Position numbers and translations under genes: made by a program | In this document: one piece after another, positions 7,641 through 15,528 of the stretch | How positions within the stretch are numbered: position 1 is the first letter of the stretch | Layout: each line of letters opens with the position of its first letter | The notes under the pieces: model-generated | Told to the model about the DNA's origin: nothing | Seen by the model: only the letters and a program-made list of their open reading frames with translations | Databases searched by the model: none | NCBI GenBank assembly: GCA_002506105.1 | Contig: DAWU01000027.1 | Location: forward strand, 1 to 23,050 | Origin: Methanolinea sp. UBA275 | Lineage (GTDB): Archaea; Halobacteriota; Methanomicrobia; Methanomicrobiales; Methanospirillaceae | Length of the DNA stretch: 23,050 bases | Reading direction: 5' to 3'

Positions 7641-8366
7641 ATGGCGGCAGGTATGATCATGAGTGAGGGAGAGAAGGGCGGATGGTTCGAAAAAATCAGG
7701 GTGTCCTTTCGCGAGTCATTTGGCGAGATTGTCTTCGGGATGTCGGATGGGACGGTCTCGATCTTCGGCCTGGTCGCAGGAATGGTTGCAGGTGCCCAGT
7801 CGGGGGATGTGATCCTCCTCGCAGGGGCAACCGCAGCCATCGCGGCCACGGTCTCAATGATGGCTGGTGTCTTTCTCGATCTCGAGTCAGAGAAGGATGC
7901 TGCCCGGGTGGAGGCTGAGAAACGGAACGACGAGATCTCCCGGAACCCCGATGCTGCTGTTGAGAGAGTGATGGGAATCCTTGGGGGCACCGGACTCTCT
8001 GGCGCATGCCTTGATTCGATCCGTACCGACCTCCAGAATGATCCCGGGACTATTCTGAAATTCGAGGACGCAGTTGCCGGCGAGGAGGCATCTGAAGCTC
8101 AGAAAGCCCCCGCGTACGTGCATGCATGCTGGATGGGAATCGCGGACTTCATCGCGGCAATGACTCCTGTCATCCCGTTTGCGTTCCTGCCGCTTGGCAT
8201 GGCAAAGATAGCCTGCATCGCAGGGACTGCCACACTCCTCTTCCTGCTCGGGATTGCCAGGGCGAGGCTTGGAAAGCGCCCTGTGGTCCGGACGGTGTTC
8301 GAGACCATGGCGATCGCTACAGCCGCGGGGATCGCAGGGGTGATCTTCGGACTCCTGATCACCTGA
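7641..8366 (+). CDS. VIT1/CCC1-family metal transporter
   Basis: A 241-residue membrane protein of the vacuolar iron transporter (VIT1/CCC1) family, which moves Fe2+ or Mn2+ in exchange for protons. The family hallmark GEIVFGMSDGTVSIFGLVAG lies near 29-48, followed by a second helix ending in MAGVFLDLESEKDAA. Next come an acidic, helical cytoplasmic segment (about 75-160) matching the family's metal-binding domain, then three more hydrophobic helices ending in AGIAGVIFGLLIT. That gives five membrane helices as expected. M5 and M7 are alternative starts, and the ATG at 7641 is kept because an AGGGA lies ten bases ahead. In an archaeon the direction is presumably export or storage-like detoxification, which is inference. 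Confidence 0.9.
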   Translation: MAAGMIMSEGEKGGWFEKIRVSFRESFGEIVFGMSDGTVSIFGLVAGMVAGAQSGDVILLAGATAAIAATVSMMAGVFLDLESEKDAARVEAEKRNDEISRNPDAAVERVMGILGGTGLSGACLDSIRTDLQNDPGTILKFEDAVAGEEASEAQKAPAYVHACWMGIADFIAAMTPVIPFAFLPLGMAKIACIAGTATLLFLLGIARARLGKRPVVRTVFETMAIATAAGIAGVIFGLLIT

Positions 8367-8494
8367 AGAGAGAACATGCCGGGGTTCCTGTGGTCCGTAC
8401 CTGGGTATATCCCGGATTTCATCATTTTCTGAATATCCTTCTCCTGCGGGTGCAGGATCCCGTGGGCTATCCATGGTGATATTCATCTCGTAAA

Positions 8495-8502
8495 TTTTAT
8501 AT
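8495..8502 (+). promoter_or_regulatory. TATA box for the GYD-domain gene
   Basis: TTTTATAT lies 24 bases before the ATG at 8527 and no ribosome site intervenes, so the message is probably leaderless or nearly so. Confidence 0.55.
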
Positions 8503-8526
8503 TTCCTTCCCACTATTGAATTTCTG

Positions 8527-8799
8527 ATGCCAACGTATATTGTTCTTGGAAAATTGACCAACAAAGCGATTGAAACGAATAAGAGTACCAAGGAGAGAGA
8601 TGCGATGGTGGGAAAGACGATTCGCGATGCAGGAGGGACGCTTCTTAATTACTATTACACTATCGGACGGTACGATTTCATTGCCACTCTTGAGATGCCA
8701 TCGGCGGAGATCCTGACCCGGGTGCTCCTTGAAATGAGCCGGTGGGGGACCATGATCACCGAAACGATGACTGCGATCAATCCGGTGGACATGTATTGA
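8527..8799 (+). CDS. GYD-domain protein
   Basis: A 90-residue protein of the GYD family (COG4274), small ferredoxin-like alpha/beta proteins that probably form dimeric barrels. The start PTYIVLGKLTNKAIE, the central GGTLLNYYYTIGRYDFIATLE (the 'G-x-YD' strand that names the family) and the C-terminal MITETMTAI strand are all present, and the length is typical. No catalytic activity is established for the family. The TATA box 24 bases upstream suggests a single-gene, leaderless message. The nearest plus-strand neighbour ends 160 bases earlier. Confidence 0.88.
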   Translation: MPTYIVLGKLTNKAIETNKSTKERDAMVGKTIRDAGGTLLNYYYTIGRYDFIATLEMPSAEILTRVLLEMSRWGTMITETMTAINPVDMY

Positions 8800-8884
8800 T
8801 CGTGGAATAAAGGCGTCGCGGAAGATCAGTGATACCGTGGCCTTATCTCCCCTTCCCTGATGCACGGGGATCGCGTCCGGTCTT

Positions 8885-9655
8885 TCAGGATCTCCCGGGA
8901 CTCACCCGCGTATTTCGCGGGTATTCCACCAGCTCTCCTGCGTCATACACTCTTACGGTCACCGGACTGCCACGGGAAATTCGTAACAGTCCTTTCAGGT
9001 ACTTGCTGTGGTCATGCACGAGAGAGTGCCTTGTGAAATATTCCTGGATTGTCTCGAGAAATGATATCTGCTGCGTGAGGAATGCATTCTCATACTCTTT
9101 CACCTCGCGGGCAAGGGTTCGGCATTCCTCATCTGGTATATCGCAATGGCAATGCCCGTGCTTTCCGGGCCGCGACACTCTCCGCCACCTGAATTTACCT
9201 CCCGGATCACGCATGCGGCGGAGCATGTACGGGTAAATCCTGCATATGGAACACCTTCGATCGTAAATCCGACATCTGTTTTTGTCAAGAAACCAGCAGG
9301 TCCCGGGATTCTTCCCCTTCATCCTTATGGAATATCCGGAGGTGTACAGTGTTCCATGCTGATCGCAGAATTCCGGGTGCGGTGCAGGTTCGAGGGAGTC
9401 GGGATCGATCTGTTCCAATTCCGTCACATCGCGATCCAGAAGGAAGATATCACGGGTGACATGCTGTGTGCAGCACTCCCCGCATTGTTCACAGGAGAAT
9501 CCGGCTGCCTTGATGTCTCTGGCAAGCCGTTCGATGGGGTATTGGAAGAGATAATTCCTCTCCTGAACGAGAGCGAGGACCCGATAGGGTATCGGAACCG
9601 GGAGAATGCCTCCCGGAATTTGTATTCTCTTGCCGGAATTATAATTTCCAGGCAT
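8885..9655 (-). CDS. YkgJ-family Cys-cluster protein
   Basis: A 256-residue protein with the CxxCGxCC signature of the YkgJ/UPF0153 family, proposed to bind a metal or Fe-S cluster; no firm activity is known. The first cluster is C55, C58, C61, C62 (CEQCGECC). The second part has C120, C128, C135 and C138 within the TCWFLDKNRCRIYDRRCSIC segment followed by RIYP, matching the family's 'C-x-IY-xRP-x-C-R-x-YP'. A later GHCHC adds more ligands. The first ~40 and last ~70 residues lie outside the core. It begins 15 bases after the stop of the KamA-like gene, so the pair is likely one operon and the Cys protein may aid the radical SAM enzyme. Confidence 0.9.
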   Translation of the reverse strand: MPGNYNSGKRIQIPGGILPVPIPYRVLALVQERNYLFQYPIERLARDIKAAGFSCEQCGECCTQHVTRDIFLLDRDVTELEQIDPDSLEPAPHPEFCDQHGTLYTSGYSIRMKGKNPGTCWFLDKNRCRIYDRRCSICRIYPYMLRRMRDPGGKFRWRRVSRPGKHGHCHCDIPDEECRTLAREVKEYENAFLTQQISFLETIQEYFTRHSLVHDHSKYLKGLLRISRGSPVTVRVYDAGELVEYPRNTRVSPGRS

Positions 9656-9670
9656 GATGTCCCTTTATTC

Positions 9671-10816
9671 TCAGAACATCCACTTCATTTTTGGGATCTG
9701 GACTGGCAGGAGGTCCACGAGGGGAGTTCCATGGTGCCGGTAATCATCGAACCAGTGTGCCATGGGATTTCTGCTGAAGATCATCGTTTTTCCAATATTC
9801 ACCGGATCCGCTGCCTGGTGATATCGCATGACCACATGGTGTGCTGTCTTTCCCACGACTTCAATCTTGCCTGTTGCATGAGACATGACGAAGCGTGCCC
9901 GTTTTGCAAGCCCCGAACATGCCTGCCAGGCCTGCTGGATGATATCATAGGAGTATTCTACAGGGGTCTGGAAGAGAAGGTTCCCAAGAGAAGGCCTGCA
10001 TTGGAACACATAATAGGGAGATACTCCTGCAAATGAGAGTTTCCGGAAGAGCTGTGTAAGGGTGTCCGGGTCGCTGTTCACCTCGTTGAGGACCGGCGTC
10101 TGGTTGACGACAACGATTCCGGCCCTGTGGAGCTGTTCGACCACCTGCATCGTGATATCCGTCATCTCCCGCGGGTGGTTGAAATGGGCCATGATGTATA
10201 TCCGCTTTTCCGGTGTGCTGTACCTTGAAAGGATATCGATCAGGCCTGGGTCGTTGAGGAAGCGATAGGGATTATACGCGAGCATCTTGCTCCCGATCCG
10301 GATGATATTGACATGATCGATCTCCCTCAATTCTTTAAGAATCGTTCCCAGTCTTTGCGTCTCCAGGGTGAATGGATCTCCCCCGGTGAGGAGGACATTG
10401 GTGATCTCGGGATGGGACCGGATGTACTCGAGTCCGGCAGAGACATCCTTGGTCGTCTCGCGTTCGCACCCAAGAAAGAGCCGTTTCCTGAAGCAGAACC
10501 GGCATATTCCACCGCACACGTCCGTGAGCAGCAGGAGGCCTGTCTGATCATACTTGTGCTGGAGACCGGGAAGCCTTGTATAGTCCTTCTCGCTCGAGGG
10601 ATCCATGCATCCCCCGCCTTTCAGTTCGCGGGGATCAGGAACCACAATCCTGCGGAGAGGATCCTGCCGGTCTTTCCAGTCGATCAGGGAGAGGTAATAC
10701 TCATTTGCCCTGAACGGAAATGTATGAGTGACATTCTCCATTTCTTTTCGTTCTTTCGGTGTGAGCCCGACCATGGTGTCGAGTTCTTCAATGGAATGGA
10801 TGAATTTCGGTTTCAT
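9671..10816 (-). CDS. KamA-family (lysine 2,3-aminomutase-like) radical SAM protein
   Basis: A 381-residue enzyme related to lysine 2,3-aminomutase, which uses a [4Fe-4S] cluster, SAM and PLP to shift an amino group. The cluster ligands are C101, C105 and C108 (CGGICRFC), followed by FRKR and, later, LLTGGDPF for SAM binding, plus a GSKM segment and PVLNEVNSD, all in KamA order. In bacterial KamA the PLP lysine lies in a DTPGGGGK motif; here the matching place reads HATGK, ending in K317, so the glycine-rich part and its Asp are altered. No AblB acetyltransferase is adjacent, so it is probably not the beta-lysine osmolyte enzyme, and the substrate is open. The ATG at 10816 is preferred over upstream codons because GAGG is seven bases before it and the protein similarity begins there. 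Confidence 0.85.
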   Translation of the reverse strand: MKPKFIHSIEELDTMVGLTPKERKEMENVTHTFPFRANEYYLSLIDWKDRQDPLRRIVVPDPRELKGGGCMDPSSEKDYTRLPGLQHKYDQTGLLLLTDVCGGICRFCFRKRLFLGCERETTKDVSAGLEYIRSHPEITNVLLTGGDPFTLETQRLGTILKELREIDHVNIIRIGSKMLAYNPYRFLNDPGLIDILSRYSTPEKRIYIMAHFNHPREMTDITMQVVEQLHRAGIVVVNQTPVLNEVNSDPDTLTQLFRKLSFAGVSPYYVFQCRPSLGNLLFQTPVEYSYDIIQQAWQACSGLAKRARFVMSHATGKIEVVGKTAHHVVMRYHQAADPVNIGKTMIFSRNPMAHWFDDYRHHGTPLVDLLPVQIPKMKWMF

Positions 10817-10895
10817 GGATATACCTCGTGGTGACTGTCCGGACTTCGCAAGTGGACAGAACAGGGTGCCGCGGGAATGCTCATGGAAAGGTGGC

Positions 10896-10903
10896 GTATA
10901 TTT
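10896..10903 (-). promoter_or_regulatory. possible TATA box for the KamA-YkgJ unit
   Basis: AAATATAC on the minus strand lies 80 bases upstream of the KamA-like start. A second AT-rich stretch (10924-10935) is equally possible. Assignment is weak. Confidence 0.25.
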
Positions 10904-11046
10904 GTGCTGCGGAGCACCCGATACCCTATATTTTGCATCATGTTTTAAACCCTTTGTGCACATGGTCAGCATTGGAGAATCCCTAGGAAACACCGTGATC
11001 ATGAAGACTTCAGGGTTGGCTGAGCATGTAAAGGGAAAGAAGGAAT

Positions 11047-11856
11047 TTGACCAAAAATCACAAGCCAGATACCACCACATGCTTTTCCTATCATGGAAGA
11101 GACATTTTTTTCACCATATTCGAAGGACTGCCAAGGCAGGGGCCGGGTCTTGATGAATATACGGCCCGTGCATTCCATACGATCCCCGATCTTCCGGAAC
11201 AACCCCGGATACTCGATATCGGGTGCGGGTCAGGGATGCAGACTCTTATGCTTGCCCGGCTCTGCCCGGATGCAGTAATCACCGCATCTGATATTCACCA
11301 GCCATTCCTGGATGATGTGAACGAGCGGGCAAAGAAGGCGGGGCTGGACGGCCGGATAACGACAGTGCGTGCTTCGATGGACGATCTCCCCTTCCCTGAT
11401 GACTCCTTTGATCTCATCTGGGCCGAGGGGTCGGTGTTTATCATGGGATTCAGACAGGCACTCTCACAATGGATGCGGCTCCTTACACCAGAAGGATACG
11501 TAGCCCTGTCCGACCTGGTATGGTTTACCCATACACCCACGCAGGAGTGCAGGGACTTCTTTGCAAAGGAATACCCTGCCATGGTGCATGAAGACGAAGC
11601 ACAGGGGATGATTTTGGAAGCCGGGTACAGAATCCTGGATACTCTGCGACTTCCTGATGCAGCCTGGTGGGATCACTATTATACCCCGCTGTCCCGGCGG
11701 CTGGCTGTACTGAAGAAGGAGCATCCCGGCGACCAGGAGGCGCAGGCCCTCCTTGCCTCCGTCGAAGAGGAGATAGAGGTGTTCCGCACGCATTCCCGCG
11801 AATACGGCTATTCGTTCTTCATCGCCAGGAAGGAGCAGGATCCACATCAATCGTGA
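11047..11856 (+). CDS. class I SAM-dependent methyltransferase
   Basis: A 269-residue Rossmann-fold methyltransferase. The N-terminus carries FFTIFEGLPRQGPGLDEYT, typical of a family of small-molecule methyltransferases. The SAM loop is ILDIGCGSGMQ near 55-65, the acidic end of strand 2 is ASDIH, motif post-I is SMDDLPFPDDSFDLIW, and LTPEGYVALSD is motif III. The C-terminal ~100 residues form a helical cap. The substrate is unknown. The only suitable start is the TTG at 11047, with a purine-rich GAAGGA just upstream, as no ATG or GTG occurs in frame before the conserved region. It is divergent from the KamA-like gene and ends 48 bases before the broken Imm5-like gene. Confidence 0.85.
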   Translation: MTKNHKPDTTTCFSYHGRDIFFTIFEGLPRQGPGLDEYTARAFHTIPDLPEQPRILDIGCGSGMQTLMLARLCPDAVITASDIHQPFLDDVNERAKKAGLDGRITTVRASMDDLPFPDDSFDLIWAEGSVFIMGFRQALSQWMRLLTPEGYVALSDLVWFTHTPTQECRDFFAKEYPAMVHEDEAQGMILEAGYRILDTLRLPDAAWWDHYYTPLSRRLAVLKKEHPGDQEAQALLASVEEEIEVFRTHSREYGYSFFIARKEQDPHQS

Positions 11857-11904
11857 TGGAGTGCATTCATCGCACTATGAAATCTACAAAGGATGAAATT
11901 TCGC

Positions 11905-12379
11905 ATGAAAAAAACAAAAATCGTAAAAACAGGGATGGACCCGGCAATTGAAGAGCGTGCGGGCAACGCTGACCATAAAACCCTGGCAACCTGGGCGGCT
12001 GACTGCGCCGAGCGTGTACTGCCCAATTTTGAAGCGAAGTATCCCGGCGATACCCGTCCCCGGGACGCGATATCAGCATTACGTGCATGGATACGCACAG
12101 GTGAATTTCACATGTCCGAGGTCAGGAAGGCTTCCCTCGCGGCCCATGCCGCTGCCCGTTCGGTAGAGGAGGATGATGCAGCCCGTTCCGCTGCCCGTGC
12201 TGCAAGGCCAGGCGATGGCATCCGCCCATGTGCCCCGGCATGCACTCGCCGCAGCACTCTATGCAGCCACTGCGGTTCGTGACGCTTCGTCACCGTCTGA
12301 CGCCGAAGGTGCGGCACTCCGGGAACGGGAATGGCAGTTGCAGCACCTGGAGGAACTCATAACAAGAAAAGAATTTTGA
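11905..12379 (+). pseudogene. Imm5-like protein gene, broken by a +1 frameshift
   Basis: Two adjacent frames together encode one alanine-rich protein like the putative Imm5 immunity family. Frame one (11905 to about 12204) gives LATWAADCAERVLPNFEAKY, then RPRDAISALRAWIRTGEF and AAHAAARSV. Frame two (from about 12206 to 12379) gives GQAMASAHVPRHALAAALYA and a terminal EREWQLQHLEEL. Joining them by removing one A from the AA at 12204-12205 yields ...ARAAGQAMASAH..., as the family expects, and a protein of about 157 residues. No toxin gene is next to it. The local sequence is no slippery heptamer, so the gene is either inactive or carries a sequencing error. AAGGATG before the ATG at 11905 favours that start over 11893. 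Confidence 0.75.
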
Positions 12380-12410
12380 TGTAATGTCCTATATTCGCAA
12401 TTCTCACTAT

Positions 12411-12419
12411 AAAAAAAAA
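12411..12419 (-). terminator. poly-T terminator after the SBP 1 gene
   Basis: Read on the minus strand, nine T residues follow directly after the TAA stop of SBP 1. Oligo-T runs are the usual intrinsic stop signal in archaea, and this marks the likely end of the ten-kilobase operon. Confidence 0.55.
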
Positions 12420-13484
12420 TTAGATTTTTGCTTTCCCGGACAGGATCTCCTTCACCTGGTCTGGCGTCAGGGTATACCCGAAGAATTGCGTGTAAAACTC
12501 GGTGGTCTCCTGTTCCAGATCCAGGTCGGTGAATCTGTCAGGGTAGAACAGTTTCGCAGCCCAAAGCACGGTCAGAGGGGTTTCAATGCCACGGTGGCTC
12601 CATATGTGGGCTCCCATGGGGGTGATATAGATACGCTTGTTCTTGATAGCATTGACGGTCGACAGCCGCGTATCGTTGTAGACCGCCCCAATCTCTGAAG
12701 GAGTTGAGATGATGATGATATCCGGATTCCATCCCACGATCTGCTCGGGTTCAATTTTCAGGGACTCAGTCTGGCGGGGAGCATCGGTGACGCTCCTTCC
12801 GCCTCCTTTCATGATCCACCAGTCCCCGATCTTGTGAGGCACCGTCATTCCGGTGTACTGGAAGTACAGCACTTTCGGGCGTTCATTTTCCGGTATCTGC
12901 CCTACCTTTGAATTAACCCGTTGGATCGTGTCATCGAAATACTGGACATAATCTCGGGCAGCGTCCTGCCGGTCATAGATCTCGCCCATCAATGCCATCA
13001 ATCCCTTGACGTCTTCTGCATCGACCCATGAGAGGTATACCACGGACAGACCACTCTGGTCAAGCGTATCGACCGTTGCCTGGTCCATGGTGAATACGAC
13101 ATCGGGGGCAGCCTTCATGATCTCCTCGATGTTAGGCTCATAAGATGCAGACTGCATCTCCGGTTGTCCTTCGAGGTGTGGGGCAAAGACATACTGGTAT
13201 TTCCATCGACCCTGTTGGACGAACTTTGCCGGGATCCCATTTACAATTGTGTCGGCCTTTCCCAATGCGAAAATGAAACTATTCTGAACCGGTACTGACC
13301 CTATTGTCACGACTTTCTGAACCGGGTGAGGGATGACCACTGTTCTCCCCTCCATATCTATGATTGTCTTTGTCTTCTGTCCTGATACCGGCTGGTGAGC
13401 AGATGCATACAGAGAATATCCAGCAGCACACACGACCAGTATAAGCGCAATTGCAGTGATAATTACAACATTTTTCTTATCCAT
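12420..13484 (-). CDS. FecB/BtuF-type solute-binding protein (SBP 1)
   Basis: A 354-residue extracytoplasmic binding protein for a FecCD/BtuC-type importer. An N-terminal hydrophobic segment (8-27) serves as signal or anchor; there is a Cys at 19 but no good lipobox. The mature part starts with TIIDMEGRTVVIPHPVQKVVTIG, the classic first strand of class III SBPs. The long backbone helix and the C-lobe follow: RPKVLYFQYTG, GGGRSV, VGWNPDIIIIST, and the final TVLWAAKLFYPDRFTDLDLE. GAGGTGG lies five bases before the ATG. It is the last gene of the minus-strand cluster, and its start region resembles that of SBP 2 at the DNA level, indicating that the two arose by duplication. The ligand is unknown. 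Confidence 0.92.
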   Translation of the reverse strand: MDKKNVVIITAIALILVVCAAGYSLYASAHQPVSGQKTKTIIDMEGRTVVIPHPVQKVVTIGSVPVQNSFIFALGKADTIVNGIPAKFVQQGRWKYQYVFAPHLEGQPEMQSASYEPNIEEIMKAAPDVVFTMDQATVDTLDQSGLSVVYLSWVDAEDVKGLMALMGEIYDRQDAARDYVQYFDDTIQRVNSKVGQIPENERPKVLYFQYTGMTVPHKIGDWWIMKGGGRSVTDAPRQTESLKIEPEQIVGWNPDIIIISTPSEIGAVYNDTRLSTVNAIKNKRIYITPMGAHIWSHRGIETPLTVLWAAKLFYPDRFTDLDLEQETTEFYTQFFGYTLTPDQVKEILSGKAKI

Positions 13485-13515
13485 AATCCACCTCGTTTTT
13501 TCAGTCAGCTGTCAA

Positions 13516-13728
13516 TCATTTCGTAAAGACCGGGTTTCTTCTGATGGTAATCCGCTCCGCGGATTTTCCGAAGAAATGGTATCCTGAACCCCCTTCACTG
13601 AGGATATCCAGAAGCTTTTCTGGGCGGGTGACAAAGTCACCTCGTCCGAGTCCTTCATCTTCTTCGCGATTCTTTCGATCTGCATTTCCTGGCAACACGT
13701 GACCGTCACCTGGAAAAATGATTCCTGA
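13516..13728 (-). pseudogene. in-frame fragment of a second DUF364 gene
   Basis: A 70-codon open stretch follows the TAA stop of the radical SAM fusion in the same frame and ends in its own TGA. Its second half, GDFVTRPEKLLDILSEGG and then SGYHFFGKSAERITIRR, matches the last part of the intact DUF364 protein almost exactly; the first ~30 codons do not. There is no start signal for a full protein, so I call it a gene remnant, placed just upstream of SBP 1 exactly as the intact DUF364 gene is placed upstream of SBP 2. The three DNA differences from the intact copy over 68 bases are silent, so translation as a small protein (GTG at 13698) cannot be excluded. Confidence 0.7.
13544..13611. repeat. 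68-base repeat, copy A (DUF364 3' end)
   Basis: This block matches 17354-17421 in the same orientation at 65 of 68 positions. Both copies encode the same GGSGYHFFGKSAERIT-type segment on the minus strand, and the differences fall in third codon positions (TCC/TCT, GCG/GCC, GGT/GGC). Similarity fades quickly on both sides. Confidence 0.9.
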
Positions 13729-15528
13729 TTACCTCATCACAGCGGAATCTATCCTTCTGTCACCGATTCCAGCCTGGGATGGTCCGGCATGGGCGAATGA
13801 TCTATTGGTGGCAACCGAATGATACCGAACACCGTAGAACTTCCGATAAAATTGATCCGCCTCTTTGTCGATTGAGAAATCAAAAAGTCCGGGATGGATG
13901 GTTTTTGCAATGGTCATCAGGCCAAGGATCCATCTCGGGCTTCCGAAGTCCCACGAAGGATGCATGGTGTAGACCTGGCCTTTCCTGACAGCCGGGACAT
14001 CGAGCGAGTGTTCTTTACAGTAGCGGAGCGTATCTTCGACTGTTGACGTAAGAAACCCTGACGTGAACAGAAAGTCCGGGCTGAGGGTGATAAACTCCTC
14101 GCGTGGAATCGTCACACCAGGTTTACCCTCCCTGCCGATTGCACGGTTCACGTAGATCCCTCCTGCAGCCTCGACAAGTTTCCCTTCGAACCGCCCGGGG
14201 TTGAGGGCAAAGAGCGGGTGTCCCATTGCATAATATACACGGGGTCTTGGTTTTCCCTCCACTGAGTCCCTGATCATGTCGAGCCGGGTCGTGATGAACC
14301 CGCAGAGATCCCTCCCGGCCTCTTCCTGCCCGGTTTTGGCCGCAAGATCCCTGACGAATCCAAGGTAGGCATCGATATTGTTCATCCGGTCGTGCAACTC
14401 TTTTTTCAGCATCCCGGTCTCGAGTACCTCGCCCCAGATCCGGGAGAGCGTTTTCTGGTCATCGACCCCGAGACACGCGAGTATCGCCCAGATCATCTCG
14501 AGTCCCCGGGTGATCCGGTACCCTCCCATCATCCCCGGTTCGATGAAGACATCGGTCTCGATGTTTCCCTTGACAGGCAGGACGAACCCGCATTCGCAAA
14601 TTTTCGTTTCACGCCCCGTAAGATGGGCTCCCATCGGCCCGAAAAATTCTCTCCCGATGCATTCTTTTCTGCATTCGGGGCATATGGTGGTGAGATGTGC
14701 GGTTCCCGGGGAATTGAAGAGGTAGACCCATGAGAGGAGTTCCCTGAGCCGGTCGCAAAGGTGCTCGCTCTCGAAGATGGTCGGCTCTGACCCAGGAGTC
14801 GTATCACCGAACGGGACAAACCGCATCAACTGGAGAGGAATCTCTCTTGATATGCCTGCAATACGCTCGGCAGCACAAAGCACCTCATCCTCCTGTCCCT
14901 TCCGGTAGACCAGCGAGACTTCGACGTGAACCGCTGCGTGAAACATCTGTGCGATAGTGTAAAAGACAGGGTAAGCCGATTGTGCACCGCATGAGCGGTA
15001 ACAGCGGTCGCTTGCCCCTTTTAATCCGATATTAACATAATCGAGGAGCGGAATGAGGGTTTGCAACGAGTGGACAGTCAGGTAACCGTTGGTCGAGCAC
15101 CCTACAAGAAGCCCCTGTTCGCGGGCAATCCGGGCCAGCCTGCCGAACGTCGGGAACGACGCGATGGGATCGTTCAACGCAAAGGAAATCCCGATACATC
15201 CGTGTTCGCGTGCACTTCGAATGACATCCTCCTTACTAAGTGCCGACTTTGACAGGGCTAGGGACTCCGCATGATCGACGAGGATCTCCGAGACACAACC
15301 ATCACAACGGAAATTGCACCCCGCTGTACAGACCTGGAGGAACTTACCACCCGGGTAAAAATGCAGCATCGGCTGGGTCTCTATGGCGATCGGGAAGGCC
15401 GCGAGGAACGAATCGGGAAAACGCTCGACTATCCCGGAACCATCATAGGTATACATCCCGCACCGACCGGTCTTTCCATGTGGAATGGAACATCCCACTG
15501 CACAGATATCACAACGCATACCACTCAC
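13729..15528 (-). CDS. radical SAM enzyme fused to the C-terminal half of a solute-binding protein
   Basis: A 599-residue cytoplasmic fusion. The N-terminal 330 residues are a radical SAM protein resembling the PflA/AmmeMemoRadiSam group: an extra Cys set C6, C9, C13, C23 (CDICAVGC...GRCG), the SAM cluster C71, C75, C78 in CNFRCDGC, and a Cys-rich tail C283, C286, C290, C311, C313. Residues ~385-570 match the backbone helix and C-lobe of the neighbouring SBPs (RVYYAMG, LVEAAGGIYVN, LSPDFLFTSG, AVRKGQVYTM, IAKTIHPGLFDFSIDKEADQ), but the SBP N-lobe and signal peptide are absent. The gene overlaps the preceding methyltransferase stop by four bases (GTGA), and an ATG three codons later is an alternative start. 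I know no named family with this architecture. Confidence 0.88.
   Translation of the reverse strand: MSGMRCDICAVGCSIPHGKTGRCGMYTYDGSGIVERFPDSFLAAFPIAIETQPMLHFYPGGKFLQVCTAGCNFRCDGCVSEILVDHAESLALSKSALSKEDVIRSAREHGCIGISFALNDPIASFPTFGRLARIAREQGLLVGCSTNGYLTVHSLQTLIPLLDYVNIGLKGASDRCYRSCGAQSAYPVFYTIAQMFHAAVHVEVSLVYRKGQEDEVLCAAERIAGISREIPLQLMRFVPFGDTTPGSEPTIFESEHLCDRLRELLSWVYLFNSPGTAHLTTICPECRKECIGREFFGPMGAHLTGRETKICECGFVLPVKGNIETDVFIEPGMMGGYRITRGLEMIWAILACLGVDDQKTLSRIWGEVLETGMLKKELHDRMNNIDAYLGFVRDLAAKTGQEEAGRDLCGFITTRLDMIRDSVEGKPRPRVYYAMGHPLFALNPGRFEGKLVEAAGGIYVNRAIGREGKPGVTIPREEFITLSPDFLFTSGFLTSTVEDTLRYCKEHSLDVPAVRKGQVYTMHPSWDFGSPRWILGLMTIAKTIHPGLFDFSIDKEADQFYRKFYGVRYHSVATNRSFAHAGPSQAGIGDRRIDSAVMR

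Noticed and set aside
9146..10036. A 296-codon open frame on the plus strand opposite the YkgJ and KamA-like genes
   Set aside because: It spans two genes that show complete Cys motifs on the other strand, and its translation has no recognisable domain.
12195..12215. Programmed ribosomal frameshift in the Imm5-like gene
   Set aside because: There is no slippery heptamer and no evident downstream structure; a plain one-base insertion or read error is simpler.
13729..13731. Pyrrolysine read-through joining the radical SAM fusion to the DUF364 fragment
   Set aside because: The stop codon is TAA; pyrrolysine is inserted at TAG.
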